Positions 1 to 8,801 of a DNA stretch of 64,000 nt are shown here, piece after piece (within the stretch, counting starts at the first letter, position 1; each line of letters starts with the position of its first letter). The DNA lies in the NCBI GenBank assembly GCA_964420995.1, contig CAYQUX010000008.1:62001-126000 (forward strand), written 5' to 3'. This DNA is from Leptolinea sp964420995. GTDB lineage: Bacteria > Chloroflexota > Anaerolineae > Anaerolineales > Anaerolineaceae. The position numbers and the translations under genes are program-made. Below the pieces are notes generated by a model. It had not been told where the DNA came from, searched no databases, and worked only from the letters and a program-made list of their open reading frames with translations.

Positions 1-1
1 T

Positions 2-277
2 GTTTTTCTTTTTGATCCTTTATTGTTTTTGACCTCACCGGATTATGGTCTGGCCTACTGCTTTATGACCCCGGTTTTTCTTTTCTTTCTCATCCTCCTC
101 TACCCGCATGTAAACAGGACTGTATTTCGGATCACAGCGTTCAACGCCATGCTCTATGGATTATTGAATATGGTCCACTGGTTCAACCCCAATCAGTATG
201 TCTGGGGGGTGATGCATCTGCCGCTCTTAATTCTGTCACTTATCGGGTTGCTTATATCTCAAAAAGTTACTCAATAA
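2..277 (+). CDS. C-terminal part of an integral membrane protein (5' end off the window)
   Basis: The frame is open from the first bases of the window, so the true start lies upstream. The visible residues form three to four hydrophobic stretches separated by short polar turns, for example around the PHVNRT and HWFNPNQY segments, and the chain ends with a short KVTQ tail. This is the look of a small polytopic membrane protein. I recognise no family motif. The reading ends 137 bp before the next gene, with no clear terminator between them. That it is coding is inferred from the continuous hydrophobic pattern. Confidence 0.55.
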   Translation, partial: VFLFDPLLFLTSPDYGLAYCFMTPVFLFFLILLYPHVNRTVFRITAFNAMLYGLLNMVHWFNPNQYVWGVMHLPLLILSLIGLLISQKVTQ

Positions 278-414
278 AAACAGGAATACGGCAGCAAGAA
301 TCCTGCTTATTAAGCTCGCGAGGAAACAAGTAAATCCGGGCGAAACGTATCCGGTAACCCGGCATGTATAGTATATTAAGGACAAGGGGATCCTTTTCAT
401 ACCGCCGGTAAACC

Positions 415-1539
415 ATGACACACCCTGTTGACCTGTCTGTTTCACTGTTTAATCACACCTTCCGCAACCCGGTCATCCCCGCCGCCGGCCCCAACGTGGG
501 CTCGGGCGCGATGATCCGCCGCTCGGCGGAAGGTGGCGCAGGCGGACTGCTTGCCAAGACCATCTCCCGCGTGGCCGCGCCGGTACCCCACCCCAATATG
601 GCGCGTTATGGCAAAGACAGCCTGTTGAATACCGAACTGTGGAGCGAACACGCCCCCGAACGCTGGTTCGAACGCGAGTACGGAATCGCAATGACGGCCG
701 CAAAGGAACACGGCCTGCCGCTGATCGCCAGTGTGGGCTACACCGCCGAAGACCTGGCGTCGCTGGGTCCGCGCCTGGAACAAATCGGCATCGATATCAT
801 TGAATTTTCCATCCATTACCTGGATTCTGAACGCCTGATGGAAACCGCGCGCGCCCTGCGTAATGCCGTAAACATCCCCATCATCGCCAAACTCAGCTCG
901 CACGCCGGCGACCTGGGCGAGATCGCACGCGTGCTTGACCCGTATGTTGACGGCTTCACCTGCATCAACAGTTTTGGCCCCACCCTGATGATCGACATCG
1001 AGCACGCCGCCACGCCAATGGGCTCCCAGTTTGGTTACGGCTGGCTGTCAGGCGCAGCCATCAAACCGCTGGCCGTGCGTTCCGTGTTCGAGGTGGCGCG
1101 TGTCACCCGCAAACCGGTGATTGGCGTGGGCGGCGTATCCAGCGGCGAGGATGTGATCGAGTTCTTCATGGCCGGCGCGTCGCTGGTGGAGGTGTGCACC
1201 GCCGCCATCCTCAAAGGTCCGCATATTTACGGAAAGATCGCCGAAGAAACCGGTCAGTGGCTGGAAGCGCATGGGTACAGCAGCCTCGACGAGGTCAAAG
1301 GTCTGTACCTGGAAAAATACCGTGAAGGTCAGCCGGTGGTCACCGCGCTCGAATTGACTGCCTACGTGAAAGAGGACGCGTGCAAAGCCTGCGGCCAGTG
1401 CGAGAAAGTCTGCCAGTTTGACGCCCTGCACGCCCCGCTGAAACAGATCGCCCGGGTCGAGGTGGAAAAATGCGCCGCCTGCGGCCTGTGTGTTTCGGTC
1501 TGTCCGTTTGACGCGCTCGAAATGAGTCCGCGCAAATAA
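415..1539 (+). CDS. Dihydroorotate dehydrogenase-like flavoprotein fused to a 2x[4Fe-4S] ferredoxin domain
   Basis: Residues about 5-300 have the FMN-binding TIM-barrel pattern of class 1 dihydroorotate/dihydropyrimidine dehydrogenases: an N-terminal NPVIPAAGP segment, IIAKLS in mid-barrel, and VIGVGGVSSGEDVIEFFMAGA near the phosphate site. The C terminus carries two CxxCxxCxxxC clusters (Cys323/326/329/333 and 353/356/359/363), so electrons probably pass between flavin and a ferredoxin-like module in the same chain. This order matches PreA, the catalytic subunit of NAD-dependent dihydropyrimidine dehydrogenase, more than plain PyrD. No PreT-like partner is adjacent, and metF follows 104 bp downstream. 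The ATG at 415 lacks a strong ribosome-binding site. The substrate (dihydroorotate, dihydrouracil or other) cannot be settled from sequence. Confidence 0.82.
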   Translation: MTHPVDLSVSLFNHTFRNPVIPAAGPNVGSGAMIRRSAEGGAGGLLAKTISRVAAPVPHPNMARYGKDSLLNTELWSEHAPERWFEREYGIAMTAAKEHGLPLIASVGYTAEDLASLGPRLEQIGIDIIEFSIHYLDSERLMETARALRNAVNIPIIAKLSSHAGDLGEIARVLDPYVDGFTCINSFGPTLMIDIEHAATPMGSQFGYGWLSGAAIKPLAVRSVFEVARVTRKPVIGVGGVSSGEDVIEFFMAGASLVEVCTAAILKGPHIYGKIAEETGQWLEAHGYSSLDEVKGLYLEKYREGQPVVTALELTAYVKEDACKACGQCEKVCQFDALHAPLKQIARVEVEKCAACGLCVSVCPFDALEMSPRK

Positions 1540-1643
1540 AAATCATTTCATAAAAACAGACAGTTTTTGTCGGAATACGGTATAGTTAGGGCGCATACAC
1601 GACGGTTGATCCGCCGGATACTTGATAATACAGCGAGAACATC

Positions 1644-2567
1644 ATGAACCTTTCAGATATATTAAAGGAAAACAAAGTCCACTTCAGCTTTGAATTTTTC
1701 CCTCCCAAAACCGAAGATGCCTCCTGCCGTTTGCTTGAGACCATCAGCAAGTTGTCACCCATCCAGCCTTCCTTTGTCAGTGTCACCTATGGCGCGGGGG
1801 GTTCAACGAATGAACTGACACAAAACCTGGTCATCCGCCTGAAGCAGGAAACGCCGTTGAATATAGTGGCGCATCTGACGGCGGTCGGCGCGAGCCGCGA
1901 TGATATCCGCGGACAACTGGAAAAATACGCGGCGGCCGGTATTAACAACGTGGTCGCACTGCGCGGCGATCCCCCCCGCGGCAACCCGGATTTCACCCCT
2001 GCCTCCGATGGTTTCGCGCATGCCGCCGACCTGGTGGCGTACATCAAAAAGAACTATCCCCATTTTGGTATCAGCGTGGCTGGCTTCCCCGAGGGGCACC
2101 CCGAAACGCCCAACCGCCTGCAGGAAATGGACTACCTGAAAGCCAAGGTCGACGCCGGCGCCGATTGCATTACCACCCAGCTCTTTTTCGACAACCGCGA
2201 CTTCTACGACTTCTGCGAACGCTGCGAGATCGCCGGCATCAAGGTTCCCATTCTGGCAGGCATCATGCCGGTCACGTCGCTGAGCGGGCTTCGGCGCATG
2301 TCTGAACTGGCGCTGGGGGCGCGCATCCCGGCCAAACTACTGCGCGCCGTCCTGCGCGCGCAGGGTGACGAGGCTGTCGAGAAGGTGGGCGTCCACTGGT
2401 CAACCCAGCAGGTGTTCGACCTGTACGACCACAACGTGTGCGGCATCCATTTCTACACCCTCAACCATTCCAAAGCCACGCTGAAGATCTACGAAACGCT
2501 GGGCATGAGCCTGGGCGAAGCCTGGCATATCCCCAACGGCAATGGGGGTTGTGCCGCCAGCGGATAA
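1644..2567 (+). CDS. metF: Methylenetetrahydrofolate reductase
   Basis: Reduces 5,10-methylene-THF to 5-methyl-THF with FAD, feeding methionine synthesis or the methyl branch of the Wood-Ljungdahl pathway. The N-terminal HFSFEFFPPKTE segment contains the family's catalytic Glu. FVSVTYGAGGS, NVVALRGDPP and the DAGADCITTQLFFD stretch are conserved folate/FAD barrel signatures. Its 307 residues are typical of bacterial MetF. A strong intrinsic terminator lies 43 bp after the stop. A decayed copy of the last codons appears about 1 kb downstream. Confidence 0.95.
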   Translation: MNLSDILKENKVHFSFEFFPPKTEDASCRLLETISKLSPIQPSFVSVTYGAGGSTNELTQNLVIRLKQETPLNIVAHLTAVGASRDDIRGQLEKYAAAGINNVVALRGDPPRGNPDFTPASDGFAHAADLVAYIKKNYPHFGISVAGFPEGHPETPNRLQEMDYLKAKVDAGADCITTQLFFDNRDFYDFCERCEIAGIKVPILAGIMPVTSLSGLRRMSELALGARIPAKLLRAVLRAQGDEAVEKVGVHWSTQQVFDLYDHNVCGIHFYTLNHSKATLKIYETLGMSLGEAWHIPNGNGGCAASG

Positions 2568-2609
2568 AAATACGCGGTATTCAGCGTGTGTTCTCATGAA
2601 TAATTAAAT

Positions 2610-2639
2610 GAAGCAGCCAGACTGGCTGCTTCGTTTTTT
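2610..2639 (+). terminator. Rho-independent terminator after metF
   Basis: A perfect 10-bp stem (GAAGCAGCCA / TGGCTGCTTC) closes a 3-nt loop and is followed by GTTTTTT. It ends the metF transcript and separates it from the ICMT-like gene. Confidence 0.9.
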
Positions 2640-2736
2640 CACTATAATGAACCAGAATCGAATGTGTTTACGTATATATGTCAGGTAAAAAATGACGGGG
2701 GATTGATTTATCAGATAGTTTCCGGAAAGGCAAGAC

Positions 2737-3342
2737 ATGAATTTCCATTACACACAAGTATTCCTCCTTATTTGGATCATCGCATTCTGGGCGTACTACT
2801 TCTTAACCTACGGCCAGGTTGAGGAAAAGCACGAGCGGACGGTGAGCGAAAAATATAACATCCGTAACAAATTGGGACCGCTCTTCGGCATGGCATTTTT
2901 GTTATGGACTGTGATCATTTTCATTTTCTTTTTTCACTACAACTCCATCAACTGGGTCTGGAAATTCACGATCCTTGATACTACACCGGTCAAGATCGCG
3001 GCCATCACCCTGCTTTCAGCCGCGTTCCTCCTGAACATTCTCTTTACAAGGTCGGTCGGTCAATCGATCCGGGACGCGTATAAAGAGGGCAAAGAACCCA
3101 AACTGATCACAACCGGCATATTTGGGACCATCCGGCATCCGGCGTATCTGGCGTTTTTTGCCCTGGCCATTGGCTGTTTTATGCTTATCCCCAACGTCAT
3201 TTCCCTTGCATTGATGATCTACACGATCACCGTCGTATATCTGCACACGCTGGAAGAGGAAGCCAAATTGTTGAAGGTCTACGGGGACGCCTACAGGCAA
3301 TACATGACCAGGGTGGGACGGTATTTGCCGAAGCTGATCTAG
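2737..3342 (+). CDS. Isoprenylcysteine carboxyl methyltransferase (ICMT/PEMT) family membrane protein
   Basis: A 201-residue protein with about five hydrophobic segments. The C-terminal block has TGIFGTIRHPAYLAF, then EEEAKLLKVYGDAYRQYMTRVGRYLP; the R-H-P and EE...YG..Y..Y..V.R..P pattern marks the SAM-binding fold of ICMT/phosphatidylethanolamine N-methyltransferase-type enzymes. Bacterial members methylate lipids or are uncharacterised, so the substrate is unknown. AAAGG precedes the ATG at a good distance. It stands alone between the metF terminator and a 350-bp gap. Confidence 0.8.
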   Translation: MNFHYTQVFLLIWIIAFWAYYFLTYGQVEEKHERTVSEKYNIRNKLGPLFGMAFLLWTVIIFIFFFHYNSINWVWKFTILDTTPVKIAAITLLSAAFLLNILFTRSVGQSIRDAYKEGKEPKLITTGIFGTIRHPAYLAFFALAIGCFMLIPNVISLALMIYTITVVYLHTLEEEAKLLKVYGDAYRQYMTRVGRYLPKLI

Positions 3343-3693
3343 TGCAGTCATATATCCAGAAAAGCAAAACAACAGGTAATAAGTAATCCGGCTATCTCAA
3401 CAGTCAGGCTTGCCAGGCTTTTAATGGGGTTAATGAAGCACACTTTTTTTCGATTCAAGTGTTCGATGATTGTGATGGCTTAATTCCGTCACAAGTGGGT
3501 CAAGTATCATCCCCAAAAATCCAACCCGCAATTTTTCCGAAATCGGGTTGACGACCTACGAAATGCCTGGCATAGTCCCACCGGCAATGAGGGTTGCCCT
3601 TCAACAGGGGTACGGCATCAGCCTTATACTCCTGATACAACCTCCGGTCCAATCCCGCTATAGTAGGGGTACGCATTTTTGACTGGAGGACTC
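3343..3693 (+). other. Intergenic stretch with a decayed metF 3' fragment
   Basis: No intact gene is visible. Positions 3565-3597 match the 3' end of metF (about 2520-2552), with roughly 28 of the first 32 bases identical. The same frame reads AWHSPTGNEGC against MetF AWHIPNGNGGC. A TATAGT element at about 3659-3664 could be the -10 of the next gene. Confidence 0.5.
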
Positions 3694-4269
3694 ATGCGAA
3701 AACTGATCATTGCCGAATTCATCACCCTGGATGGGGTGATCCAGGCGCCGGGCGGCGCCGAAGAGGACACGGATGGCGGTTTCACCCACGGCGGCTGGAC
3801 CTGGCCGTACTGGCACGATGATATCGGCAACCACTTCTTTGAAACCTTCACGCAGGCCGATGCCTTCCTGCTGGGACGCAAGACCTGGCAGATCCACGGC
3901 ACAGCCTTTGAACCCATGAAGGATGATCCCTTTGCCGACGCGTTGAACGCCGTGCAGAAATATGTGGTTTCCACCACACTGCCGGACGCCAACGCCTGGC
4001 GCAATTCCACACTGATCCACGGGGACGCGGTCGAGGCGGTGCGCCGGCTCAAGGAGCAGTCCGGCAAAGACATCCTGCTGGATGGCAGCAGCGTGCTGGC
4101 ACAAACCCTGGCGCGCCACAGCCTTGTGGACGAGTACCGCCTGCATGTGTATCCCCTCGTGCTGGGCAGCGGCAAGAAGCTCTTCCCCGATGGGGTTCGC
4201 CTGAACCTGACCCTGCTGGAGTCGTCACCACTGCCAACGGGGGTGGTATACACACGCTATGCCGTATAA
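3694..4269 (+). CDS. RibD C-terminal/dihydrofolate reductase-like family protein
   Basis: 191 residues beginning MRKLIIAEFITLDGVIQAPGG, the opening beta strand and loop of YyaP/RibD-C-type reductases. Later LLGRKTWQ, DILLDGSSVLAQTLARHSLVDEYRLHVYPLVLGSGKKLF is the family's NADPH-binding and C-terminal core. These proteins resemble riboflavin-pathway reductase and DHFR, but most single-domain members have no proven substrate. The start at 3694 is chosen because GGAGGA (3685-3690) sits at ideal spacing; an in-frame TTG 15 bp upstream lacks one. Confidence 0.85.
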   Translation: MRKLIIAEFITLDGVIQAPGGAEEDTDGGFTHGGWTWPYWHDDIGNHFFETFTQADAFLLGRKTWQIHGTAFEPMKDDPFADALNAVQKYVVSTTLPDANAWRNSTLIHGDAVEAVRRLKEQSGKDILLDGSSVLAQTLARHSLVDEYRLHVYPLVLGSGKKLFPDGVRLNLTLLESSPLPTGVVYTRYAV

Positions 4270-4528
4270 GTGAATCGCGATTGCCGGTATAAAATTACAG
4301 AATTTCTCCGCACCATGCACGTTGGTGCGCACCTAGTTCATGCAATGCGGGGTGTAGACTAATCCGCCCTGTACTGGATCGATGCAAACATTGATGCCAA
4401 TCATTGAATTACAGGTTGGGCGGTTATAATTCTATGAAAATGGGCGGTAATTTCAGGTCCAACAGGTGCATTAATTTGCTATAACTGGCAGTCATCGGAT
4501 CCCTAAAAAAGTTAAGAAGGCGGCGGAT
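4270..4528 (+). other. Intergenic region with a small hairpin and probable promoter
   Basis: No gene seen. A 7-bp hairpin (CGCACCA/TGGTGCG, 4309-4329) has no T-tract. A TATAAT hexamer near 4425-4430 is the likely -10 element for the secreted protein gene that starts at 4529, giving a leader of about 90 nt. No convincing -35 is seen. Confidence 0.3.
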
Positions 4529-5887
4529 ATGAAGAGATTTCTGTGGATTCTTCCCGTGATTTGTCTAATGTTGGCAAGTTTTACTGTTCATTCAGGCAGT
4601 CAAACACCGTCCAACCTGAAGTCTGTCGAAACGGCAACCCCGCAAATGGCAGAAGCAACTCAGACCGCCGCGCCAGCCAGCGCAAGTCCATCTATGAAGG
4701 GAACATGGTATCTTCACCTCCAATGGAACTGTTCCCCTCCCAGCGATGACCTTGCGGCTGAGATGGCAGACGGGTATATAGAGATCAAAGAAAAACTGAC
4801 CGGTAAATTCCCCCGGGGTACTTATGTGGTTAGTGCAGATCTTGACGACCAGGGCAATTTTCGGATGGATACCTTTAACAGCTCTGGTAAACCTTCCGAT
4901 GACTTTATCTTGGGCCCAAATTCGACGCCAATCTTCATTTATAACTACACTTTTATCGGGCATGTAAATAATGAACGTACCCGTATAGAAAATGGCAAAT
5001 TTGATATCATCAACAACCACGGTGAAGCCACCAGCGGGTGCTGGACGGCGGAACGCGCTGGTACAGAAACCCAATCTCCCACCCCGGAACCCAAACCGAC
5101 GCGCATTCCCACAATCATTCCTTTACCCGACCCATCTGAGGGGTTAAAGCAACTCGGATTTCAATCTTTTAAAAATGACAAGTCCTGCGTCGTTCCGGTT
5201 TGCATGGCTTACTCAAAATCAGACACCGGCCTTATCGTGAAAACCTATGGTGATGGATCGATGTTTTCGATCATCATCAACCGTGATCCACGCATCAGCA
5301 CCGGCTGGTTGGAAAAACTGCTCACACAATTGTATCCCGACCTTAGCAAAGACATACTGAAGGCTATTCCCAAAGATGGCCCCATGGAAAAGACATTTGG
5401 CGCGCAAGGCGGCAACGCGGCTCATAAATGGGATGTGTCGGGTGTATGGGGTATCACGATCACGATCAACATTAACCCCGTTGAAACATACGGGGAGGTT
5501 GATCAGCCGGCCAATAATCCTACCAATGCTGCGACTCCCTTATCCACAAAGAAAAATGGGGTACCCGTTATACAGGTGGTGGATCTGCGCAAGGAGTATT
5601 CGGGTGAGAACCTGACAATATTTCAGGATATCATTTTCGATGATTCGGAGGGCGATGTGATCCAAGTGGATTATGAGATCGTCGCTTCCACGGTATCAGG
5701 TTTGACAATAGAAGGCGGGAGTGTCGATATTCCACCTGCGGAACAAAAAACCGGGGCGCTGATCACCGGGCAATGGGGCTGCGGCAGCGACAGCTACGAA
5801 GTGACCCTCCAGGCCACACTGACAGATGCCGCCGGAAATCACAGCCAGCCGTATGAATACACCATGAAATGCGGTCAAGGGGATTGA
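4529..5887 (+). CDS. Secreted protein of unknown function with a Thr/Pro-rich linker
   Basis: The N terminus (MKRFLWILPVICLMLASFTV) is a classical Sec signal peptide without a lipobox Cys, so the protein is probably released or wall-associated. Residues about 55-175 form one beta-rich segment; a TPEPKPTRIPT linker follows; the remainder holds a second domain with paired Cys (CVVPVC) and a C-terminal beta-sandwich-like region ending in CGSDSYEVTLQATLTDAAGNHS. Such Thr/Pro linkers are frequent in secreted Anaerolineae proteins. AAGAAGGCGG precedes the ATG. I recognise no named family. Confidence 0.75.
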   Translation: MKRFLWILPVICLMLASFTVHSGSQTPSNLKSVETATPQMAEATQTAAPASASPSMKGTWYLHLQWNCSPPSDDLAAEMADGYIEIKEKLTGKFPRGTYVVSADLDDQGNFRMDTFNSSGKPSDDFILGPNSTPIFIYNYTFIGHVNNERTRIENGKFDIINNHGEATSGCWTAERAGTETQSPTPEPKPTRIPTIIPLPDPSEGLKQLGFQSFKNDKSCVVPVCMAYSKSDTGLIVKTYGDGSMFSIIINRDPRISTGWLEKLLTQLYPDLSKDILKAIPKDGPMEKTFGAQGGNAAHKWDVSGVWGITITININPVETYGEVDQPANNPTNAATPLSTKKNGVPVIQVVDLRKEYSGENLTIFQDIIFDDSEGDVIQVDYEIVASTVSGLTIEGGSVDIPPAEQKTGALITGQWGCGSDSYEVTLQATLTDAAGNHSQPYEYTMKCGQGD

Positions 5888-5998
5888 CGAATTATTTCCA
5901 GTTTTCTCATGCCCGTTCCAACGCGTCAAGCTGGTGTTTCGCATTATTACCTGATTGGTAAAGGTGTATAATTTATTTTAATGGAATATTTTTGAAAG

Positions 5999-6253
5999 AT
6001 GGCTAAAATGGAATTCAGGGTTCAAATACATTCCGGGGGACGGCTGATTTTGCCTTCGAGGCTGCGCAAGGAATTAAAGATCGAGCCAGGCGATGAAGTC
6101 ATTCTGCGATTGGAAGATGATTCTGTTCGGATTCTCCCATTACCGCAGGCAGTGTCTTACGCGCAACAAATAGTCCGCCGGTATATCAAAGAGGGCACAT
6201 CACTGGTGGATAATCTGATTGAATCGCGCCGCGAGGAAGCAAGGAATGAGTAG
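5999..6253 (+). CDS. AbrB/MazE-type (SpoVT-AbrB) antitoxin
   Basis: 84 residues. The first 50 form a swapped-hairpin DNA-binding domain: VQIHSGGRLILPSRLRKELKIEPGDEVILRLEDDSVRIL, with the G-R-x-x-(L/I)P and L-x-I-x-x-G-D signatures. The C-terminal tail (YIKEGTSLVDNLIESRREEA) is a likely toxin-binding helix. Its stop overlaps the VapC start by 8 nt (ATGAGTAG), so the pair is translationally coupled and probably autoregulated. A TATAAT at 5967-5972 is the likely -10. The start could also be the ATG at 6008. Confidence 0.85.
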   Translation: MAKMEFRVQIHSGGRLILPSRLRKELKIEPGDEVILRLEDDSVRILPLPQAVSYAQQIVRRYIKEGTSLVDNLIESRREEARNE

Positions 6254-6629
6254 CTATGTTCTGGACGCTTCCGCTTTGCTGGCGTTGCTGAATGGTGAAA
6301 CCGGTTCGGAGGTTGTCCAGGAAGCATTGACAGACGCTGTGGTCTCATCCATCAATTTTTCTGAAGTTGTAACCCGGCTGGCGCTTTTCGGAATGCCAGT
6401 TAATGAGATCCATGATTCGTTGGATATTCTTGGATTGGAGATAATTCCGTTCGATACAACCCTTGCCTATGCCACTGGTGAGCTCGCCAATACAACGAGA
6501 CATCTTGGACTTTCTATAAGTGATCGAGCATGTCTGGCACTGGCAAAAAAAACCGGGCGAACAGCCGTCACCGCAGATAAAATCTGGAGCAAGGTCAATA
6601 CTTCTGCTGTTATTAAGTTAATCAGGTGA
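6246..6629 (+). CDS. vapC: VapC-type PIN-domain ribonuclease toxin
   Basis: 127 residues starting MSSYVLDASALLALLNGE. The four PIN acidic residues are visible: Asp7, Glu40 (SSINFSEVV), Asp93 (SDRACLALA) and Asp111 (AVTADKIW). VapC toxins are Mg-dependent RNases that usually cut tRNA or rRNA and are held inactive by the upstream antitoxin. The start is placed at the ATG overlapping the antitoxin stop, with GAGGAAGCAAGGA just upstream. A longer in-frame reading would only add residues encoded inside the antitoxin gene. Confidence 0.9.
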   Translation: MSSYVLDASALLALLNGETGSEVVQEALTDAVVSSINFSEVVTRLALFGMPVNEIHDSLDILGLEIIPFDTTLAYATGELANTTRHLGLSISDRACLALAKKTGRTAVTADKIWSKVNTSAVIKLIR

Positions 6630-6832
6630 AGTACCAGAATCTAATTCAAAGAGAATCGATTTAATTACCAGACATCTGACTGGCGGTTCGATGCTTCGCG
6701 AATATTTTCGATACCTCAGCCGGAAAAAGTATAAATAAGCTGGTTTTATCGGGTAAAGAAATCAACAGACAGGTCAGGTTCGTATATAATCGTGTTTTAA
6801 TCATCCTCTAATGCAGATTGGAACTCACGCCT

Positions 6833-8794
6833 GTGACGAAAACTCCATCCCCCACGATCATTTTTCAATCTGCCAAACTGGGTGACCTCCCCATTATCCT
6901 CAAGGAGCTGGATTGGGCGGAAAGCCTGTTACAAGAGAATATCGAACCCGGACGTATCTTCGGGGTTAGCGGCGGCAACCTGACCGCGCTGGCCTTCGGG
7001 CTGGTGCAGGCTTCCCGCCGGTCGCCGCAAACCTGGGGGAAAACCTGTTCGGCTGTCACTGATTTTCGCGCCTTCCTTAATAGGGCGCACAGCCGGGATA
7101 TCCGCTCACTGAAACTCAACCCTAACTATGGTTTTTACACCCTGAAACCGCTGCGCCGGTGGGTATCGCGATACCTGCTCGACCGTACCGGCCGGGATGA
7201 CTGGAAGGTCGTTGACCTGGAACTGCCGCTTTACCTGTGTTCGTTGGACAGCAGCGCCATTTTACGCATGTACGGACCGCCGGATGACAGCCTGCAATGC
7301 GACTATGGTTTCATCCATATTACACCGCCGCAGGATGCCCTTCTGCTCGACGCGCTGATCGCCGGGCTGAGCACGCAGCTATCCACAGAAGCCGTCACGA
7401 TCAACGGGCAATGGCGCTTCGACTGCCGACCCGGGATTGTGGACGCCGGGGCGATCATTGCCGACTTGCAGGCAGATAACCCGCGCCCCATTCTGCGCTC
7501 ACGGCCATATACGCGCATCCGTCCATGGCAGCTCAACTGGTTCACCTCTTCCTTTGTCATGCATTCACAGCATGAACGCAATCACGTTCTTCTCTCCGCG
7601 CAATACCTGGATCTACTGGAAAGACACGGGCAATTAAAGGCAAGGCTGGCCGCCCTGGAAGTACACGACCTTCCGGCGGTATCCCACCCACCCCATATCG
7701 GCCATGTCGACCTGCCGTACATAGGCAGCACCGAAGCCGCCACCAACATGCGCCAATCGGTGGAAAACCGGGTGGAACTGACCGCCACCTTCCAGGCAAT
7801 TCTGAATGGTGAAAAAGGGGAACCGGGCGCGCCCCCGCCGGAAAACCCGGTCAGTCAACTGGATGCTTTTCCTTTTGATAGGCCGGCCAACATCATCTAC
7901 GGTGCGGGCGGCTTTTCCGGAATTCTGGCAGGCATGGTCACCACGAGCGCGGTCGACGCGGGCTTCGCGCGTGGCGGCGGCGATATCCGTTACATCTACG
8001 GCATATCCGCCGGTGTGCTTAACGGATTTTTCCATGCCATTCAGGTGGCTGCCGCGAAACATTCCGACCTCTACAAACCGGCGGCGCTTCACGCGCTGGA
8101 TGACCTTGAAAATTTAATGGAACATCTTGAACGAAAGAAGTTCATTTCCTACAATAAAAATCCACTGAAATTGTGGAAGGGATTTGGTAACCTTGGGCCG
8201 CTTGAGGTGTTCTTACAGGAAAGGCTGGCCGCGTACACCGGGTCTGCCCATCCGGCGGATATAACCTTCGACGACATTGCCCTGCCGCTTACCGTGTGCG
8301 CCTCACGCACCGACGGCTACCCGGAGTACCTGGGTATGACCCAGCCATCCCGTTCGTTCTCCTGGGAAGACCGGGTCTGGGAAGTACAGGCCGCGCCGGT
8401 AATCAAATCCGTTTTGGCCGGATGGAGCATGAACACCTACATCATCCCCACGCGGCTCAACGGGCAGGAGTATACCGACGGCGGCGGCACATTCTACGAC
8501 CAGGCACTGATGGTGGCCAGCTTCGACCCCGAACTGACCAACCTGCTGAACATCCACCTCGATGAACCTTACGGACACTCATACAATCTGCCGGAGCATT
8601 TCGACCTTGTAAGGACGCTCTTCGATACCCACAATCTGTGTTTCCCTGAAGAACGCCGGCGCATGCGCCGTATCACAGACCTGCTGTATGAGCATTACAC
8701 CCTGCGCTTGCAGGCTGAAGCGCTGGGGATGGACGTTCCCCCTGACTTCCGGCGGAACTGGACGATCGAAAACTCGAAGGCAGTAGAACTTTAA
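6833..8794 (+). CDS. Tandem patatin-like phospholipase domain protein
   Basis: About 653 residues made of two related patatin-type halves. The second half is canonical: GAGGFSG oxyanion loop, GISAG nucleophile elbow (Ser about 392) and NGQEYTDGGG with catalytic Asp about 549. The first half repeats the order: GVSGG (Ser about 46), a related middle section, and NGQWRFDC with an Asp (about 197) at the same offset from NGQ. It lacks the Gly-rich oxyanion loop and the DG[GA] glycine, so it may be degenerate. No signal peptide or membrane segment is seen. The GTG at 6833 is preferred (GGAA nearby); TTG at 6818 is possible. The stop is 7 bp from the transporter gene, so they are co-transcribed. Confidence 0.85.
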   Translation: MTKTPSPTIIFQSAKLGDLPIILKELDWAESLLQENIEPGRIFGVSGGNLTALAFGLVQASRRSPQTWGKTCSAVTDFRAFLNRAHSRDIRSLKLNPNYGFYTLKPLRRWVSRYLLDRTGRDDWKVVDLELPLYLCSLDSSAILRMYGPPDDSLQCDYGFIHITPPQDALLLDALIAGLSTQLSTEAVTINGQWRFDCRPGIVDAGAIIADLQADNPRPILRSRPYTRIRPWQLNWFTSSFVMHSQHERNHVLLSAQYLDLLERHGQLKARLAALEVHDLPAVSHPPHIGHVDLPYIGSTEAATNMRQSVENRVELTATFQAILNGEKGEPGAPPPENPVSQLDAFPFDRPANIIYGAGGFSGILAGMVTTSAVDAGFARGGGDIRYIYGISAGVLNGFFHAIQVAAAKHSDLYKPAALHALDDLENLMEHLERKKFISYNKNPLKLWKGFGNLGPLEVFLQERLAAYTGSAHPADITFDDIALPLTVCASRTDGYPEYLGMTQPSRSFSWEDRVWEVQAAPVIKSVLAGWSMNTYIIPTRLNGQEYTDGGGTFYDQALMVASFDPELTNLLNIHLDEPYGHSYNLPEHFDLVRTLFDTHNLCFPEERRRMRRITDLLYEHYTLRLQAEALGMDVPPDFRRNWTIENSKAVEL

Positions 8795-8801
8795 GGATGC
8801 C

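Noticed and set aside
442..1005. Long open frame on the minus strand opposite the dihydroorotate dehydrogenase-like gene
   Set aside because: It is a shadow of a high-GC coding gene: no ribosome-binding site, no family motif and low-complexity composition.
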